Shown here: positions 1 through 7,793 of the stretch, piece by piece
Numbering within the stretch: position 1 is the stretch's first letter
How the letters are laid out: the number at the start of each line of letters is the position of its first letter
DNA from: JAUSNA01 sp964511965
Lineage (GTDB): Bacteria > Patescibacteriota > Microgenomatia > Levybacterales > GWA1-39-11
DNA: 64,000 nt
Reading direction: 5' to 3'
NCBI GenBank assembly: GCA_964511965.1
Contig: CAZEGF010000008.1
Span: 1-64,000 of the forward strand
The notes under the pieces: model-generated
What the model was told of the DNA's origin: nothing
The model's database searches: none
Seen by the model: the letters and a program-made list of their open reading frames with translations, nothing else
Program-made: the position numbers and the translations under genes

Positions 1-290
1 AGGTACATGCGGACAGGATCGCTGACGGTTCCACCTTGGATAAGATTGAGCGCTTCAAGCTCTTTTTCTAGATCTTCAATGGATTTATGGGTTTCTTTCT
101 CCTGCTCAATCGTTTCGAAGATATCAATTTCTTTCTTAAGAAGTTGATCATACAAATAATCAAGCTCCTCTAAAAAGTGTTCTGGTTTTGGGAATTTTTG
201 GAGAATTTCTTCTTGGGTAATATACCCTTTTTTCTTTGCTGAGGCTAGTAGCTCCTCTATATGTTCGTTTTTAACAGCACCTACTCGCAT
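1..290 (-). CDS. rpoD: RNA polymerase primary sigma factor, N-terminal part (cut by window edge)
   Basis: Reading the minus strand from an ATG at 290 gives about 96 codons that run off the window. The protein opens with a helical stretch typical of sigma region 1.1 (a KKKGYITQEEI-like segment), continues with an acidic coiled region, and ends in SDPVRMYL, the hallmark of the start of sigma region 1.2. RpoD directs RNA polymerase to housekeeping promoters. It lies downstream of dnaG on the same strand, matching the classical dnaG-rpoD macromolecular-synthesis arrangement, but it also has its own promoter about 70 bp upstream. An in-frame stop lies upstream of the ATG. The rest of the gene (regions 2 to 4) is outside the window. 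Confidence 0.88.
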   Translation of the reverse strand, partial: MRVGAVKNEHIEELLASAKKKGYITQEEILQKFPKPEHFLEELDYLYDQLLKKEIDIFETIEQEKETHKSIEDLEKELEALNLIQGGTVSDPVRMY

Positions 291-359
291 AATATAAATA
301 CGTTCGCGCAGTTCAAATATCTAAAGAAACAGATATCACCGCGGGAAAGATTGACTGTT

Positions 360-388
360 ATTATACATCTAAACCAGAGGATAGGCAA
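360..388 (-). promoter_or_regulatory. Promoter of rpoD
   Basis: On the minus strand there is a -35 TTGCCT (388-383), a 17-bp spacer and a perfect -10 TATAAT (365-360). Transcription would start near 353 and leave a leader of about 63 nt before the rpoD ATG at 290, so rpoD can be expressed apart from dnaG. Confidence 0.6.
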
Positions 389-423
389 GATCTCAGTTCA
401 CAATGTATCAATGATTACAGAAA

Positions 424-448
424 ACTAACTGGGAACTGGAAATTGATA
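424..448. repeat. Weak heptamer array downstream of dnaG
   Basis: Roughly four 7-bp units (ACTA-containing start, ACTGGGA, ACTGGAA, ATTGATA) just after the dnaG stop. This is more degenerate than the other heptamer arrays in the window and is included as a possible member of the family. Confidence 0.35.
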
Positions 449-456
449 GCTAAACT

Positions 457-2217
457 TTATTTGAATCTGGCAGCTAATGTGTTGAACTCGACACGGAGTG
501 CTTGAAGATCTTCTTCGTTGCCATCTTTTTCCTGTTTTTTCATTGCTTCAGACAATTCTTGAAGCTTAGACTTTATAAGCCCTTGCTTTAAGGTCTTTGC
601 AGTCTTTTCTATCTCATGAACATAGCTTTCATCTGATGGGAAATTTGGTATGGGATTTAGAAAATACAGGTCAAATGTTGGAATATACTCTTCAGGTAGC
701 AGTTTTGTAATTTCAGCAACATTAAGTTCTTCATTTGTCATGAAATACTGTTTTAAAACCCCATATATTTCCTTTACAGCAGGAGTTGCAGGTTCGACCG
801 GATCCAAAATACTTGCAATAATTATTATTGATTCTTTGGGTTTTACCGACTGAAGTGCTAGTGTCATTAAGTGATTTTCAAGCATTTCTTGACGAGAAAG
901 CTTGTTGACGGCAAGAACTGGGGTTTCAACTTTCGGTTGGGGAGTTTTATTCTTTTCTGCCTCTTTTACAACTGATTCATATGAAGTATTTAGAAGTTCT
1001 GCAAGTTTTTTGAGATAGTGCTCCTTTACGATTTCATTGTCAATATCTGAAAGATATGAAAGTGTCCGGGACAGAATATGCTCTTTCCCCTCAACTGATT
1101 CCGGATCTTGGTTTTGGACGGAGCTTTGAATTATAAAATCATAAATATTGATTTCATTTTTCAATGCTTTCTTAAAAAGTGTGGGGTTTTCCCGTAAAAT
1201 TTCATCAGCGTCTTTACCCTCAGGCGGGATAACAACGCTTGCACCAATTCCTTCATGAGTGATAAGCGCAATAGACCTTCTTTGAGCCTCAGTTCCAGCT
1301 GAATCAGTGTCAAAACAAAACACTATTTTTTGTGCAAAACGCTTAAGTAGCCTTACTTGATTTTCGGTGAGTGCGGTGCCTTTAATAGCAATTGCATTTG
1401 TAATCCCCTCTTTGAAAGCAGTTATTGCATCAAATTCCCCTTCCATAAGAAGAACTTTTTTTTCTTTTTTAATGCTATCTTTTGCCTGAAAAAGACCAAA
1501 CACGGTGTCCCCCTTTATGTAAACCGGTGTTTCCTTCGTGTTGATATATTTTGGTATCGCGTCATCAGTAAGACCTCGACCTGAAAAAGCAACTATATTT
1601 CCTCGGGAGTCTTGGATGGGAAATATCAATCTATTTTGGAAAAAATCATAAAGTCTTCCACCACGCAATGTTGCAACTCCAGCCTCAAGTAGCTCGTCAG
1701 TTTTGTACCCTTTTTTCTTAATTAAATAATTGCAAAGTGCATTTCCTTGCCTTGGTGCGTAACCGACTCCGTATGTAGAGATCAACGATTTGGTAAGACC
1801 GCGAGTATTGGTAACATAAGAAAGAGCATTTTTACCAGATGGGTGTTCTGTTAATAAATAATGATAGAACTGGGAGGAAAGGTGGTTGATCTCATAAATT
1901 CTGGTCTTTTTCTCGTCTTGCTTTGTCTTAAAAACATTTTTGTGAAGTTTTACATCCGCTCGCTCTGCCAAAAGCTTAAGTGCTTCTGAAAAATCCATCC
2001 GCTCATATTCTTCAACAAAAGTAAAAATATCCCCACCCTTAGCACATCCAAAGCAATGCCAGATTTGTCTTTCAGGGGAAATAACAAATGAAGGAGATTT
2101 TTCGTTATGAAATGGACAGTTGGCCTTAAAATTTCTCCCAGCTCTTTTTATCGGAATATATGAAGCAATAAGATCAGCTACATCAATTTTTCTTTTTATT
2201 AAGTCAACATCATCCAT
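457..2217 (-). CDS. dnaG: DNA primase DnaG
   Basis: This 586-residue protein synthesises RNA primers for replication. The N-terminal CHC2 zinc-binding domain shows C34-x2-H37-x17-C55-x2-C58. The TOPRIM catalytic core has the acidic motif EGEFD at 259-263 and DTDSAG at 303-308. The C-terminal third is divergent, as is usual for the helicase-interacting region. Length is normal for the family. It is transcribed away from the DUF3052 gene, with a palindrome and a heptamer array in the short region between them, and rpoD follows it on the same strand. ATG at 2217 is followed at once by the conserved N-terminus (DLIKRKIDVADLIASY), which supports this start. Confidence 0.97.
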   Translation of the reverse strand: MDDVDLIKRKIDVADLIASYIPIKRAGRNFKANCPFHNEKSPSFVISPERQIWHCFGCAKGGDIFTFVEEYERMDFSEALKLLAERADVKLHKNVFKTKQDEKKTRIYEINHLSSQFYHYLLTEHPSGKNALSYVTNTRGLTKSLISTYGVGYAPRQGNALCNYLIKKKGYKTDELLEAGVATLRGGRLYDFFQNRLIFPIQDSRGNIVAFSGRGLTDDAIPKYINTKETPVYIKGDTVFGLFQAKDSIKKEKKVLLMEGEFDAITAFKEGITNAIAIKGTALTENQVRLLKRFAQKIVFCFDTDSAGTEAQRRSIALITHEGIGASVVIPPEGKDADEILRENPTLFKKALKNEINIYDFIIQSSVQNQDPESVEGKEHILSRTLSYLSDIDNEIVKEHYLKKLAELLNTSYESVVKEAEKNKTPQPKVETPVLAVNKLSRQEMLENHLMTLALQSVKPKESIIIIASILDPVEPATPAVKEIYGVLKQYFMTNEELNVAEITKLLPEEYIPTFDLYFLNPIPNFPSDESYVHEIEKTAKTLKQGLIKSKLQELSEAMKKQEKDGNEEDLQALRVEFNTLAARFK

Positions 2218-2220
2218 GGG

Positions 2221-2253
2221 TTAGTGATTAGTGAATAGTAATTAGTGATTAGG
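2221..2253. repeat. Heptamer array in the dnaG leader
   Basis: Four to five 7-bp units in a row: TTAGTGA, TTAGTGA, ATAGTAA, TTAGTGA, then TTAGG. It begins 4 bp upstream of the dnaG start codon and would lie in the 5' leader if dnaG is transcribed from the TATAAT at 2275-2270 on the minus strand. Confidence 0.8.
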
Positions 2254-2269
2254 AACAGTTCTGATGGTA

Positions 2270-2287
2270 TTATACAACTAAGTTGTA
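2270..2287. promoter_or_regulatory. Palindrome overlapping a -10 box between dnaG and the DUF3052 gene
   Basis: TACAACT (2273-2279), one central base, then AGTTGTA (2281-2287) is a perfect 7-1-7 inverted repeat. It overlaps a minus-strand TATAAT (2275-2270) that could serve dnaG. Position and symmetry suggest an operator; no regulator can be named. Confidence 0.4.
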
Positions 2288-2327
2288 CAAGCTCTGCTTA
2301 TACTCTACAGTATCTAGCAACAAATCT

Positions 2328-2750
2328 ATGGTTGGGTATTCGGGAAAGTCTTTACGAGATAAATTGGGAATAAAACAGGGTTTTTCTGTTGTTTTTCTCT
2401 ACGCACCACTCTCTTACATCGTAGGTCTTGGGGACATTGATGACATTGAAATTTTTCCGATGGTTAAAAAAGATCACGACTTTATTCATATTTTTGTAAA
2501 AGAAAAAGAAATTATAGAGGAAGAAATTAAAAAAATCATGATGGGGATAAAACCAAATGGAATGATTTGGGTGAGTTGGCCCCGTTCGACTCGCTCCGCT
2601 CGCTCAGGGCAAGCTTCAGTTGTAACAGATGTGAATGAAAATACTATTCGCGATATTTGTTTGCCTCTTGGACTCGTTGATGTTAAAGTTGCTGCAATTG
2701 ATGAGACCTGGTCAGGCTTGAAATTAGTTATAAGAAAAAAGTATAGATAG
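2328..2750 (+). CDS. DUF3052 domain protein with an in-frame insertion
   Basis: The conserved order GYSGKSLRDKLGIK near the N-terminus, GMIWVSWP in the middle and LVDVKVAAIDETWSGLKLV near the C-terminus is characteristic of the DUF3052 family, small cytosolic proteins of unknown function. The ATG at 2328 (MVGYSG) is preferred over an upstream TTG because family members start just before the GYSG motif. Between WVSWP and VVTDV there are about ten extra residues rich in R and S. They are encoded by a CTCGCTC-rich palindromic-type repeat (about 2580-2618) whose base composition is unlike the rest of the gene. The function is unknown. Confidence 0.8.
   Translation: MVGYSGKSLRDKLGIKQGFSVVFLYAPLSYIVGLGDIDDIEIFPMVKKDHDFIHIFVKEKEIIEEEIKKIMMGIKPNGMIWVSWPRSTRSARSGQASVVTDVNENTIRDICLPLGLVDVKVAAIDETWSGLKLVIRKKYR
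2580..2618. repeat. REP-like GC-rich repeat inserted in the DUF3052 gene
   Basis: A block containing GTTCGACTCGCTCCGCTCGC and then TCAGGGC resembles the TTCGACTtCGCTCAGG-type short repeats dispersed in many bacterial genomes. It is out of character with the surrounding AT-rich gene and keeps the reading frame open. Confidence 0.5.
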
Positions 2751-2816
2751 ATGCCCTCCCTTGATACTTACTTCTTGATCCCCCAAGGGGACTAGCCATT
2801 GTATGGCGGCGTACTC

Positions 2817-2868
2817 TATACTTTTTACTATGGTAAGCAAAGTTTGCCACAAACTAGTTTATGGTTAG
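2817..2868 (+). promoter_or_regulatory. Promoter and overlapping short upstream ORF of comM
   Basis: TATACT (2817-2822) lies 7 bp before an ATG at 2830, the spacing seen at many starts in this window. That ATG opens a 12-codon ORF (MVSKVCHKLVYG) ending at 2868, which overlaps the comM ATG at 2861 in another frame. The first bases of the short ORF and of comM are near-copies (ATGGTAAGCAAAGTTTG and ATGGTTAGTAAAGTTTT), which suggests a 31-bp duplication of the gene start. Confidence 0.5.
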
Positions 2869-4381
2869 TAAAGTTTTATCAGCAACAGTTGTTGGACTTG
2901 ATGGCGTTTTGATTGAAGTTGAGACAGATATTTTAAATGGCCTTCCTGCTTTTAAGATCGTTGGACTTCCTGATAAAGCAGTTGAGGAATCAAAAGAGAG
3001 AGTTTGCTCGGCTATCAAAAATAGTGGAGCTGATTTTCCGACAAAAAAGGTGACAGTTAACCTGGCTCCCGGGGACCTTCCAAAAGAAGGACCGACATTT
3101 GATCTTCCGATTGCGGTTTCTATTCTTCTCTCATCAGGCCAAATGCAATTTGACTCATCAAGTTCTCTTTTTGTAGGAGAGTTATCTTTAAATGGAGAGC
3201 TGCGGTTATCAAAAGGAATATTACCAATAGTTCTAGCTGCCAAAGAAAAAAATATAAAAGAAATTTATATTCCATACCCCAATGAAAAAGAAGCTGAAGT
3301 TGTTCATGGAATTTCAATCTATCCTGTCAAAAATCTTAAGCAATTATTCAATCACCTTGTTGGTAACAAAATTCTTACACCCCTAAATCCAATCAAATTC
3401 GATGAGGAGGATAGCGATATCGAATACGATTTTGACATGAAAGACATTAAAGGGCAGGCATACGTGAAGCGCGCAATAGAGGTTGCTGTTGCAGGAGGTC
3501 ATAATATTTTACTCAAGGGTCCACCCGGAGCAGGTAAAACTTTAATAGCCAAAACTATTCCCTCAATACTCCCTCCGCTCTCTTTTGACGAGGCTTTGGA
3601 AGTGACAAAAATTTATAGCATTTCAGGACTTTTACAAGGAAAATCAATTCTTCGTGTGCGTCCTTTCAGAAGTCCTCATCACACGACATCTCACATAGGT
3701 CTTGTTGGTGGTAGTGCAAATCCAAAACCAGGGGAAATTTCACTTGCACACCGTGGGGTTTTATTTTTAGACGAGTTGCCGGAGTTTTCAAGATACGTGC
3801 TTGAGGCTTTACGACAACCCTTAGAGGATGGGGTTGTTAGTATTTCAAGGGCTCGCGAGCGGGTTGTTTTTCCTTCTCGTTTTATGCTTGTTGCAGCAGC
3901 AAATCCCTGTCCTTGCGGATTTTTTGGGGACAGTACAAAAGTATGTACATGCTCAGCCGGTCAAGTTCTTAAATATCAAAAGAAATTGTCAGGACCACTT
4001 CTGGATCGAATCGATATTCATATTGATGTTCCGGCAGTTAAAGTTGAAAAGTTAGTCGATGACACGAGCGATTATGAGAGTTCATACCAGATCAGGGCAA
4101 GAGTTGTTGAGGCTGTTAAGCGTCAACAAAAACGCTTCTTACAAAAAAAGATTATAATGAACAGCGAAATGTCTTCTAAAGATCTTAAAGAACTATTGCT
4201 ATTAAAAGATGATGCAAAAGAGATTATGAAAAATGCGATGAAAACACTTTCTCTATCCGCTCGTTCGTTTAATAAAGTTCTTAAAGTTTCCCGAACCATT
4301 GCTGATCTTGAAGGAAAAATTAAGGTAGAATCTTCACACATTTTAGAAGCTCTTCAATACCGCCCAAAAACGTTAGACTAA
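2861..4381 (+). CDS. comM: ComM/YifB-family Mg-chelatase-like AAA+ ATPase
   Basis: A 506-residue protein with the YifB architecture: an N-terminal Lon-protease-like fold (LDGVLIEVETDI onward), then an AAA+ domain with Walker A GPPGAGKT (about 220-227) and Walker B LFLDELPEF (about 301-309), the cysteine-bearing ANPCPCGFFGD motif, and a C-terminal lid ending in a short helical domain. In other bacteria ComM is a hexameric helicase that promotes branch migration in natural transformation. CPR bacteria often keep competence genes. The start at 2861 matches the family (MVSKVLSATVVG). A serine hydrolase gene follows 2 bp after its stop, so the two probably form one operon. Confidence 0.93.
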   Translation: MVSKVLSATVVGLDGVLIEVETDILNGLPAFKIVGLPDKAVEESKERVCSAIKNSGADFPTKKVTVNLAPGDLPKEGPTFDLPIAVSILLSSGQMQFDSSSSLFVGELSLNGELRLSKGILPIVLAAKEKNIKEIYIPYPNEKEAEVVHGISIYPVKNLKQLFNHLVGNKILTPLNPIKFDEEDSDIEYDFDMKDIKGQAYVKRAIEVAVAGGHNILLKGPPGAGKTLIAKTIPSILPPLSFDEALEVTKIYSISGLLQGKSILRVRPFRSPHHTTSHIGLVGGSANPKPGEISLAHRGVLFLDELPEFSRYVLEALRQPLEDGVVSISRARERVVFPSRFMLVAAANPCPCGFFGDSTKVCTCSAGQVLKYQKKLSGPLLDRIDIHIDVPAVKVEKLVDDTSDYESSYQIRARVVEAVKRQQKRFLQKKIIMNSEMSSKDLKELLLLKDDAKEIMKNAMKTLSLSARSFNKVLKVSRTIADLEGKIKVESSHILEALQYRPKTLD

Positions 4382-4383
4382 AA

Positions 4384-5241
4384 ATGCGAAAGACTTTTAT
4401 ATTTCTTTTTTATTCATTCTTTCTCCTTATTTTAGGTAGAAATCTTCTTTTTATTCCGGTTGTGTCTATCGGTGGAACTACAAAAGCAAAAGATACTGAG
4501 GCAATTCGTCAAGATGTTGTAGATTTACTCAAAGACAAAAAAGGAGAATTTAATGTTTGTTATACAGATCTTATTACAGAAGATTCATTTGGAATTCATC
4601 CTGATACTGTGCTCACCGGTGCGTCCATGAACAAACTTCCTGTTGTTGGATACCTCTACTTTCTAGCCGGAAAAAAGGAAATTGATCTTCAAGAAACAGT
4701 AGTAATACAAAAATCAGACATCCAGGATTATGGAACCGGAGTGATACGTTACGAAGAGCCTGGAAAAACCTACACTCTTCAATATCTGGCTCAACTCGCA
4801 CTTCAAAAATCAGACAACACAGCAGCTCACGTTTTAAATATTAGGCTTGGTGAGGATAATATTCAAGCATTTGCATTTAATTTAGGTATGAGTGCGACTA
4901 ATATGGTTGAAAACGACACATCTTGTCGCGATATCCAGACATTTTTTAAGAAATTATTTGCAAATAAAATAGCGCCGGAAGCACTCACAAAAGAAATGAT
5001 GGGATATATGGAAAATACCGATTTTGAGGATAGATTGCCCCGATTTTTACCACGGAATTTGCATGTGTACCACAAAACAGGAGATGGGGTTAACTTTATT
5101 CACGACGGTGGAATAATATCTAATGGCAATACACCATTTATATTAATTGTGACCTCAAGCAATCTAACGGATGAGGAAGAGGCGAAAGTAACGATTGGGA
5201 AAATTGCTGAAAAAATCTTTTTAGACCGCGGAAAGAAATAG
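4384..5241 (+). CDS. Exported serine hydrolase, class A beta-lactamase/PBP-like fold
   Basis: The N-terminus (about residues 4-28) is strongly hydrophobic and acts as a signal or anchor, so the protein is exported. The penicillin-interacting motifs are all present: S81-M-N-K84 (nucleophile and base), S143-D-N145 and K231-T-G233. I see no clear RxExxLN omega-loop motif after the SDN motif, so true beta-lactamase activity is doubtful and a peptidase or carboxypeptidase role on peptidoglycan is as likely. At 285 residues it matches class A enzymes. It follows comM by 2 bp and is followed by a UUCG-loop hairpin. Confidence 0.8.
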   Translation: MRKTFIFLFYSFFLLILGRNLLFIPVVSIGGTTKAKDTEAIRQDVVDLLKDKKGEFNVCYTDLITEDSFGIHPDTVLTGASMNKLPVVGYLYFLAGKKEIDLQETVVIQKSDIQDYGTGVIRYEEPGKTYTLQYLAQLALQKSDNTAAHVLNIRLGEDNIQAFAFNLGMSATNMVENDTSCRDIQTFFKKLFANKIAPEALTKEMMGYMENTDFEDRLPRFLPRNLHVYHKTGDGVNFIHDGGIISNGNTPFILIVTSSNLTDEEEAKVTIGKIAEKIFLDRGKK

Positions 5242-5274
5242 ATTCTCATATGATTGTTATTCTTCCTTGAAGAA

Positions 5275-5298
5275 AACATCTTCCTTCGGGAAGATGTT
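5275..5298 (+). terminator. Perfect 10-bp hairpin with UUCG loop
   Basis: AACATCTTCC (5275-5284), loop TTCG, GGAAGATGTT (5289-5298). It lies 33 bp after the serine hydrolase stop and has no long T run, so it may be a terminator, an mRNA-stability hairpin or both. A TATAAT (5300-5305) follows directly. Confidence 0.55.
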
Positions 5299-5299
5299 A

Positions 5300-5413
5300 T
5301 ATAATACCTTTGAGTTGTGTTTCTGCACCTCAAAAAAGCTTTTAAGGATGCGGAAACGCTCCTTGAAAACCTGCAAACACTCACCAAGCCCACATAGAAA
5401 GTAGGAATGTCTC
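5300..5413 (+). promoter_or_regulatory. -10 box and structured leader of the Thr/Pro-rich protein gene
   Basis: TATAAT at 5300-5305 has no good -35 at 17 bp. The predicted leader of about 100 nt holds a TTTGAG/CTCAAA stem and a second hairpin, AAGGA-t-GCG with a GAAA loop closed by CGCTCCTT. A weak purine-rich site (GTAGGA) precedes the ATG at 5414. Confidence 0.4.
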
Positions 5414-6601
5414 ATGTCTGTCAGGTCGAAAAGGTCTATCCCGTCGATTGTGATGCTCATCTTCGCTCTAGCGATGATCGCGCTTGCTCTTATACAAGCA
5501 GACGATTCAGTTAGCGCGGAGGGTTCATCCGGATCCCAGGCGTCTCTTGGCGCCTCCATGCCCAACCACCGATATGTCGTAGGACTAGCTGCGGATAGTG
5601 CAACTGGATGTTCTCAAGTCCAAGCGCAATCCGAAAGTATCGTTGCATCCGACCTAGTGTCGGTTAGTGCGATAGCGCTGGATCCAAAGGTCATAGACCA
5701 GCTCATCGCCGACGGTAAAAACGCCGGAACGGTGGAACTGATTGTTGGAACTGTTGATGACTGGGTCACTGCATGGCGTGAGGTATATGGAAGCGCACAA
5801 GTACAAGCCGCCGCACAAGCCCTTACAGGATGCACGACTGCAACAACTTCGCCGACACCTACCTCAACAGGTACTACCACGCCGACTAGCACTGTCACCC
5901 AAACGGCTACATCAACACCTTCTGTGAGCCCGACTGCTACGTCAACAGGGACGGTTACACCGACCCCTACCAGTACCTTAACAACCACAGCAACAGCGAC
6001 TAAGACAGGGACGACGATCCCAACATCCACGAGCACAGCAACTTCTGTGCCTGGAGTAACGTTGACTCCGACTCCGTCGCCGACGGTGCAAGCTTCGCTT
6101 ACTCCGACTCCCACTCAACCGGGGGTTTCGCCGAGTCCTAGTCCAAGCCCGTCTCCGACCCCAACGTCAACACCAACCAGTACACCAACGCCTACTCCCG
6201 ACCCCTGCACTCACACAGAGGGAACGACGTGGGTAGCGTCTAATGGTGATGCGTTGACATTAACATTCACTACATTTTGTGCGGGGGACACCGAGAACTT
6301 CAATCTTGTTCTGCATGACGTTGCCACCAGCGTTGGTATCAACTTCACGATGGACAGATCACAGATCCCTCGGGGTGCCAATCCGGAATATACACCGATG
6401 ACGCAGGATCCGTCCTGCCCTACGGCCGGAAAGTGCTGGAAATTCGTGTTCGTCGCACAATCTAACGCTCCCTGCGAGGAGAGCTTCAGTTGTACGGGAG
6501 CTCCAGTTCCCGACACGACGAAGCAACGGTTCAACATCAACATGTTGATTACGACCAGTTCGGGAACACGGACTTTCTCGATAAGGATCCCATTTTTCTA
6601 G
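5414..6601 (+). CDS. Secreted or anchored Thr/Pro/Ser-rich surface protein, GC-rich gene
   Basis: I do not recognise the family. The 395-residue protein has a basic start, one hydrophobic segment (about 11-28, with a signal-peptidase-like VSA-E), a globular region to about residue 150, a long low-complexity linker of TPT/TST/SPSP units (about 155-265), and a C-terminal beta-rich domain with seven or so cysteines. Such linkers usually hold a domain away from the cell surface. Codons are visibly richer in G and C than in neighbouring genes, as with the gene at 41390. It stands alone between a hairpin leader and a hairpin terminator, which suggests a separately controlled surface protein. Confidence 0.7.
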   Translation: MSVRSKRSIPSIVMLIFALAMIALALIQADDSVSAEGSSGSQASLGASMPNHRYVVGLAADSATGCSQVQAQSESIVASDLVSVSAIALDPKVIDQLIADGKNAGTVELIVGTVDDWVTAWREVYGSAQVQAAAQALTGCTTATTSPTPTSTGTTTPTSTVTQTATSTPSVSPTATSTGTVTPTPTSTLTTTATATKTGTTIPTSTSTATSVPGVTLTPTPSPTVQASLTPTPTQPGVSPSPSPSPSPTPTSTPTSTPTPTPDPCTHTEGTTWVASNGDALTLTFTTFCAGDTENFNLVLHDVATSVGINFTMDRSQIPRGANPEYTPMTQDPSCPTAGKCWKFVFVAQSNAPCEESFSCTGAPVPDTTKQRFNINMLITTSSGTRTFSIRIPFF

Positions 6602-6618
6602 AGTGTTTGCAGTCCAAC

Positions 6619-6648
6619 GGTGTCGAGGGGGTAACTCCCCTCGGCACC
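6619..6648 (+). terminator. Hairpin after the Thr/Pro-rich protein gene
   Basis: GGTGTCGAGGGG (6619-6630), loop gtaact, CCCCTCGGCACC (6637-6648): twelve pairs with one G-T. There is no T tract, so termination is inferred from position and stability. Confidence 0.6.
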
Positions 6649-6653
6649 CCGAC

Positions 6654-7295
6654 TCATTCAATGAGTGAGGCTAATTTTTTAAATTCTTCTTCCGGGTTAC
6701 CACTTTCATATATTGCACTTGTCGTAACAAATCTATTTGCTCCGGCATTTTTTGCCTCAACTATTGTTGTTTCATTTATTCCCCCATCAACTTCGATTGG
6801 TAAATACGGATATTTTTCGCGGATCTGTCTCACTTTTTCAAGCATTTCGCCTTTAAATTCTTGTCCGGAAAAACCGGCTTTAATTGTCATAATTAGCAGA
6901 CAATCTAAATCATTTAAATTAATGTTTTTTATAACGTCAAGACCCGTTGGACCATCAATTGCAAGCCCAACTTCTCCGAGTAATTGTCCTTGTGCAATAA
7001 ATTCGATAGGATCGGGCATTTTTTCGACCTGTCCAATAAAACGTCTAAACCCGGCATCAGCCCATGCTTTAAGCTGGTTAATTGGATCATTAACCATTAA
7101 ATGAACTTCAAACAAAAAGTCTTTTGTAGTATTAGAAAATTTTGAAGCATCTGAAAATGTTATGTTTGGTGCAAACACACCATCTACGACATCGATATGA
7201 ATCGTTTTTGCGAGCGGCTTAATAATTTGAATCCTTCCTTCAATCTCTTCCCAATTTTTATTTTCCGTCCCAGGACTTGGAATTACCTCATTCAT
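6654..7295 (-). CDS. rpe: Ribulose-phosphate 3-epimerase
   Basis: A 213-residue TIM-barrel enzyme interconverting ribulose-5-phosphate and xylulose-5-phosphate. Family signatures visible are HIDVVDGVFAPNITF (metal-binding histidine and catalytic aspartate), EVHLMVNDP, a TIKAGFSGQEF loop and the C-terminal EVDGGINETT with the second catalytic aspartate. It is the last gene of a three-gene minus-strand operon (PfkB kinase, rpiB, rpe) and overlaps rpiB by 8 bp, so coupling of translation is likely. The operon feeds the non-oxidative pentose-phosphate route typical of CPR genomes. Confidence 0.93.
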   Translation of the reverse strand: MNEVIPSPGTENKNWEEIEGRIQIIKPLAKTIHIDVVDGVFAPNITFSDASKFSNTTKDFLFEVHLMVNDPINQLKAWADAGFRRFIGQVEKMPDPIEFIAQGQLLGEVGLAIDGPTGLDVIKNINLNDLDCLLIMTIKAGFSGQEFKGEMLEKVRQIREKYPYLPIEVDGGINETTIVEAKNAGANRFVTTSAIYESGNPEEEFKKLASLIE

Positions 7296-7791
7296 TATTT
7301 TCTATAACTGAAATTTTCTTTATTCTTCTTGCGTGTCTTTCTTCATGAGAAAATCCAGTTTCTAAAAACGCTTTAACAGCTCCATAGGCGGTTTCATCAT
7401 CTAAAAATCTAACTCCCAAAGACAAAATGTTGGCATCATTATGAAGTCGTGCCAATTTTACCATTTCAAATATATCATCACTCATGCGCCCTGATATATC
7501 GGCGGCATGAACTGGAGGCGTTGCACTATAAAAAAGTGCAGAGCGGACCCCCTTAAATTTATTAGCTACCATATTTTCCGCTTGACCTGACCCGCCAAAA
7601 ATAATTGCTTTGTCTTCCGGATTTTCTGAAACTTTTTTAGCAGCAAGTTTTATAAAATCCGGATAATCATCGTCAGGATTATAATCGGTAGCCCCGCAGT
7701 CCTCTACATCGTATCCGTCAACCGTAAGTCTGCTTTTTATAAAATTTTTTAACTCAAGGCCGGTATGATCGGTTGCAAGATAGACTTTCAT
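7288..7791 (-). CDS. rpiB: Ribose-5-phosphate isomerase B
   Basis: A 167-residue member of the RpiB/LacAB family converting ribose-5-phosphate to ribulose-5-phosphate. The N-terminal YLATDHTGLELKNFI and the loop IIFGGSGQAENMVANKFKGVR are conserved; the usual catalytic Cys of the GxGxGxS/C loop is not evident in the GGSGQAE stretch. The C-terminal ERHARRIKKI matches the phosphate-binding tail of the family. The gene lies 2 bp after the PfkB-family kinase gene and overlaps rpe. Confidence 0.9.
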   Translation of the reverse strand: MKVYLATDHTGLELKNFIKSRLTVDGYDVEDCGATDYNPDDDYPDFIKLAAKKVSENPEDKAIIFGGSGQAENMVANKFKGVRSALFYSATPPVHAADISGRMSDDIFEMVKLARLHNDANILSLGVRFLDDETAYGAVKAFLETGFSHEERHARRIKKISVIENNE

Positions 7792-7793
7792 GA

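Noticed and set aside
5614..6114. Long minus-strand ORF rich in valine and glycine opposite the Thr/Pro-rich gene
   Set aside because: It is the antisense of ACx/CCx repeats, which always translate to Val/Gly-rich frames; no start signal or domain supports it.
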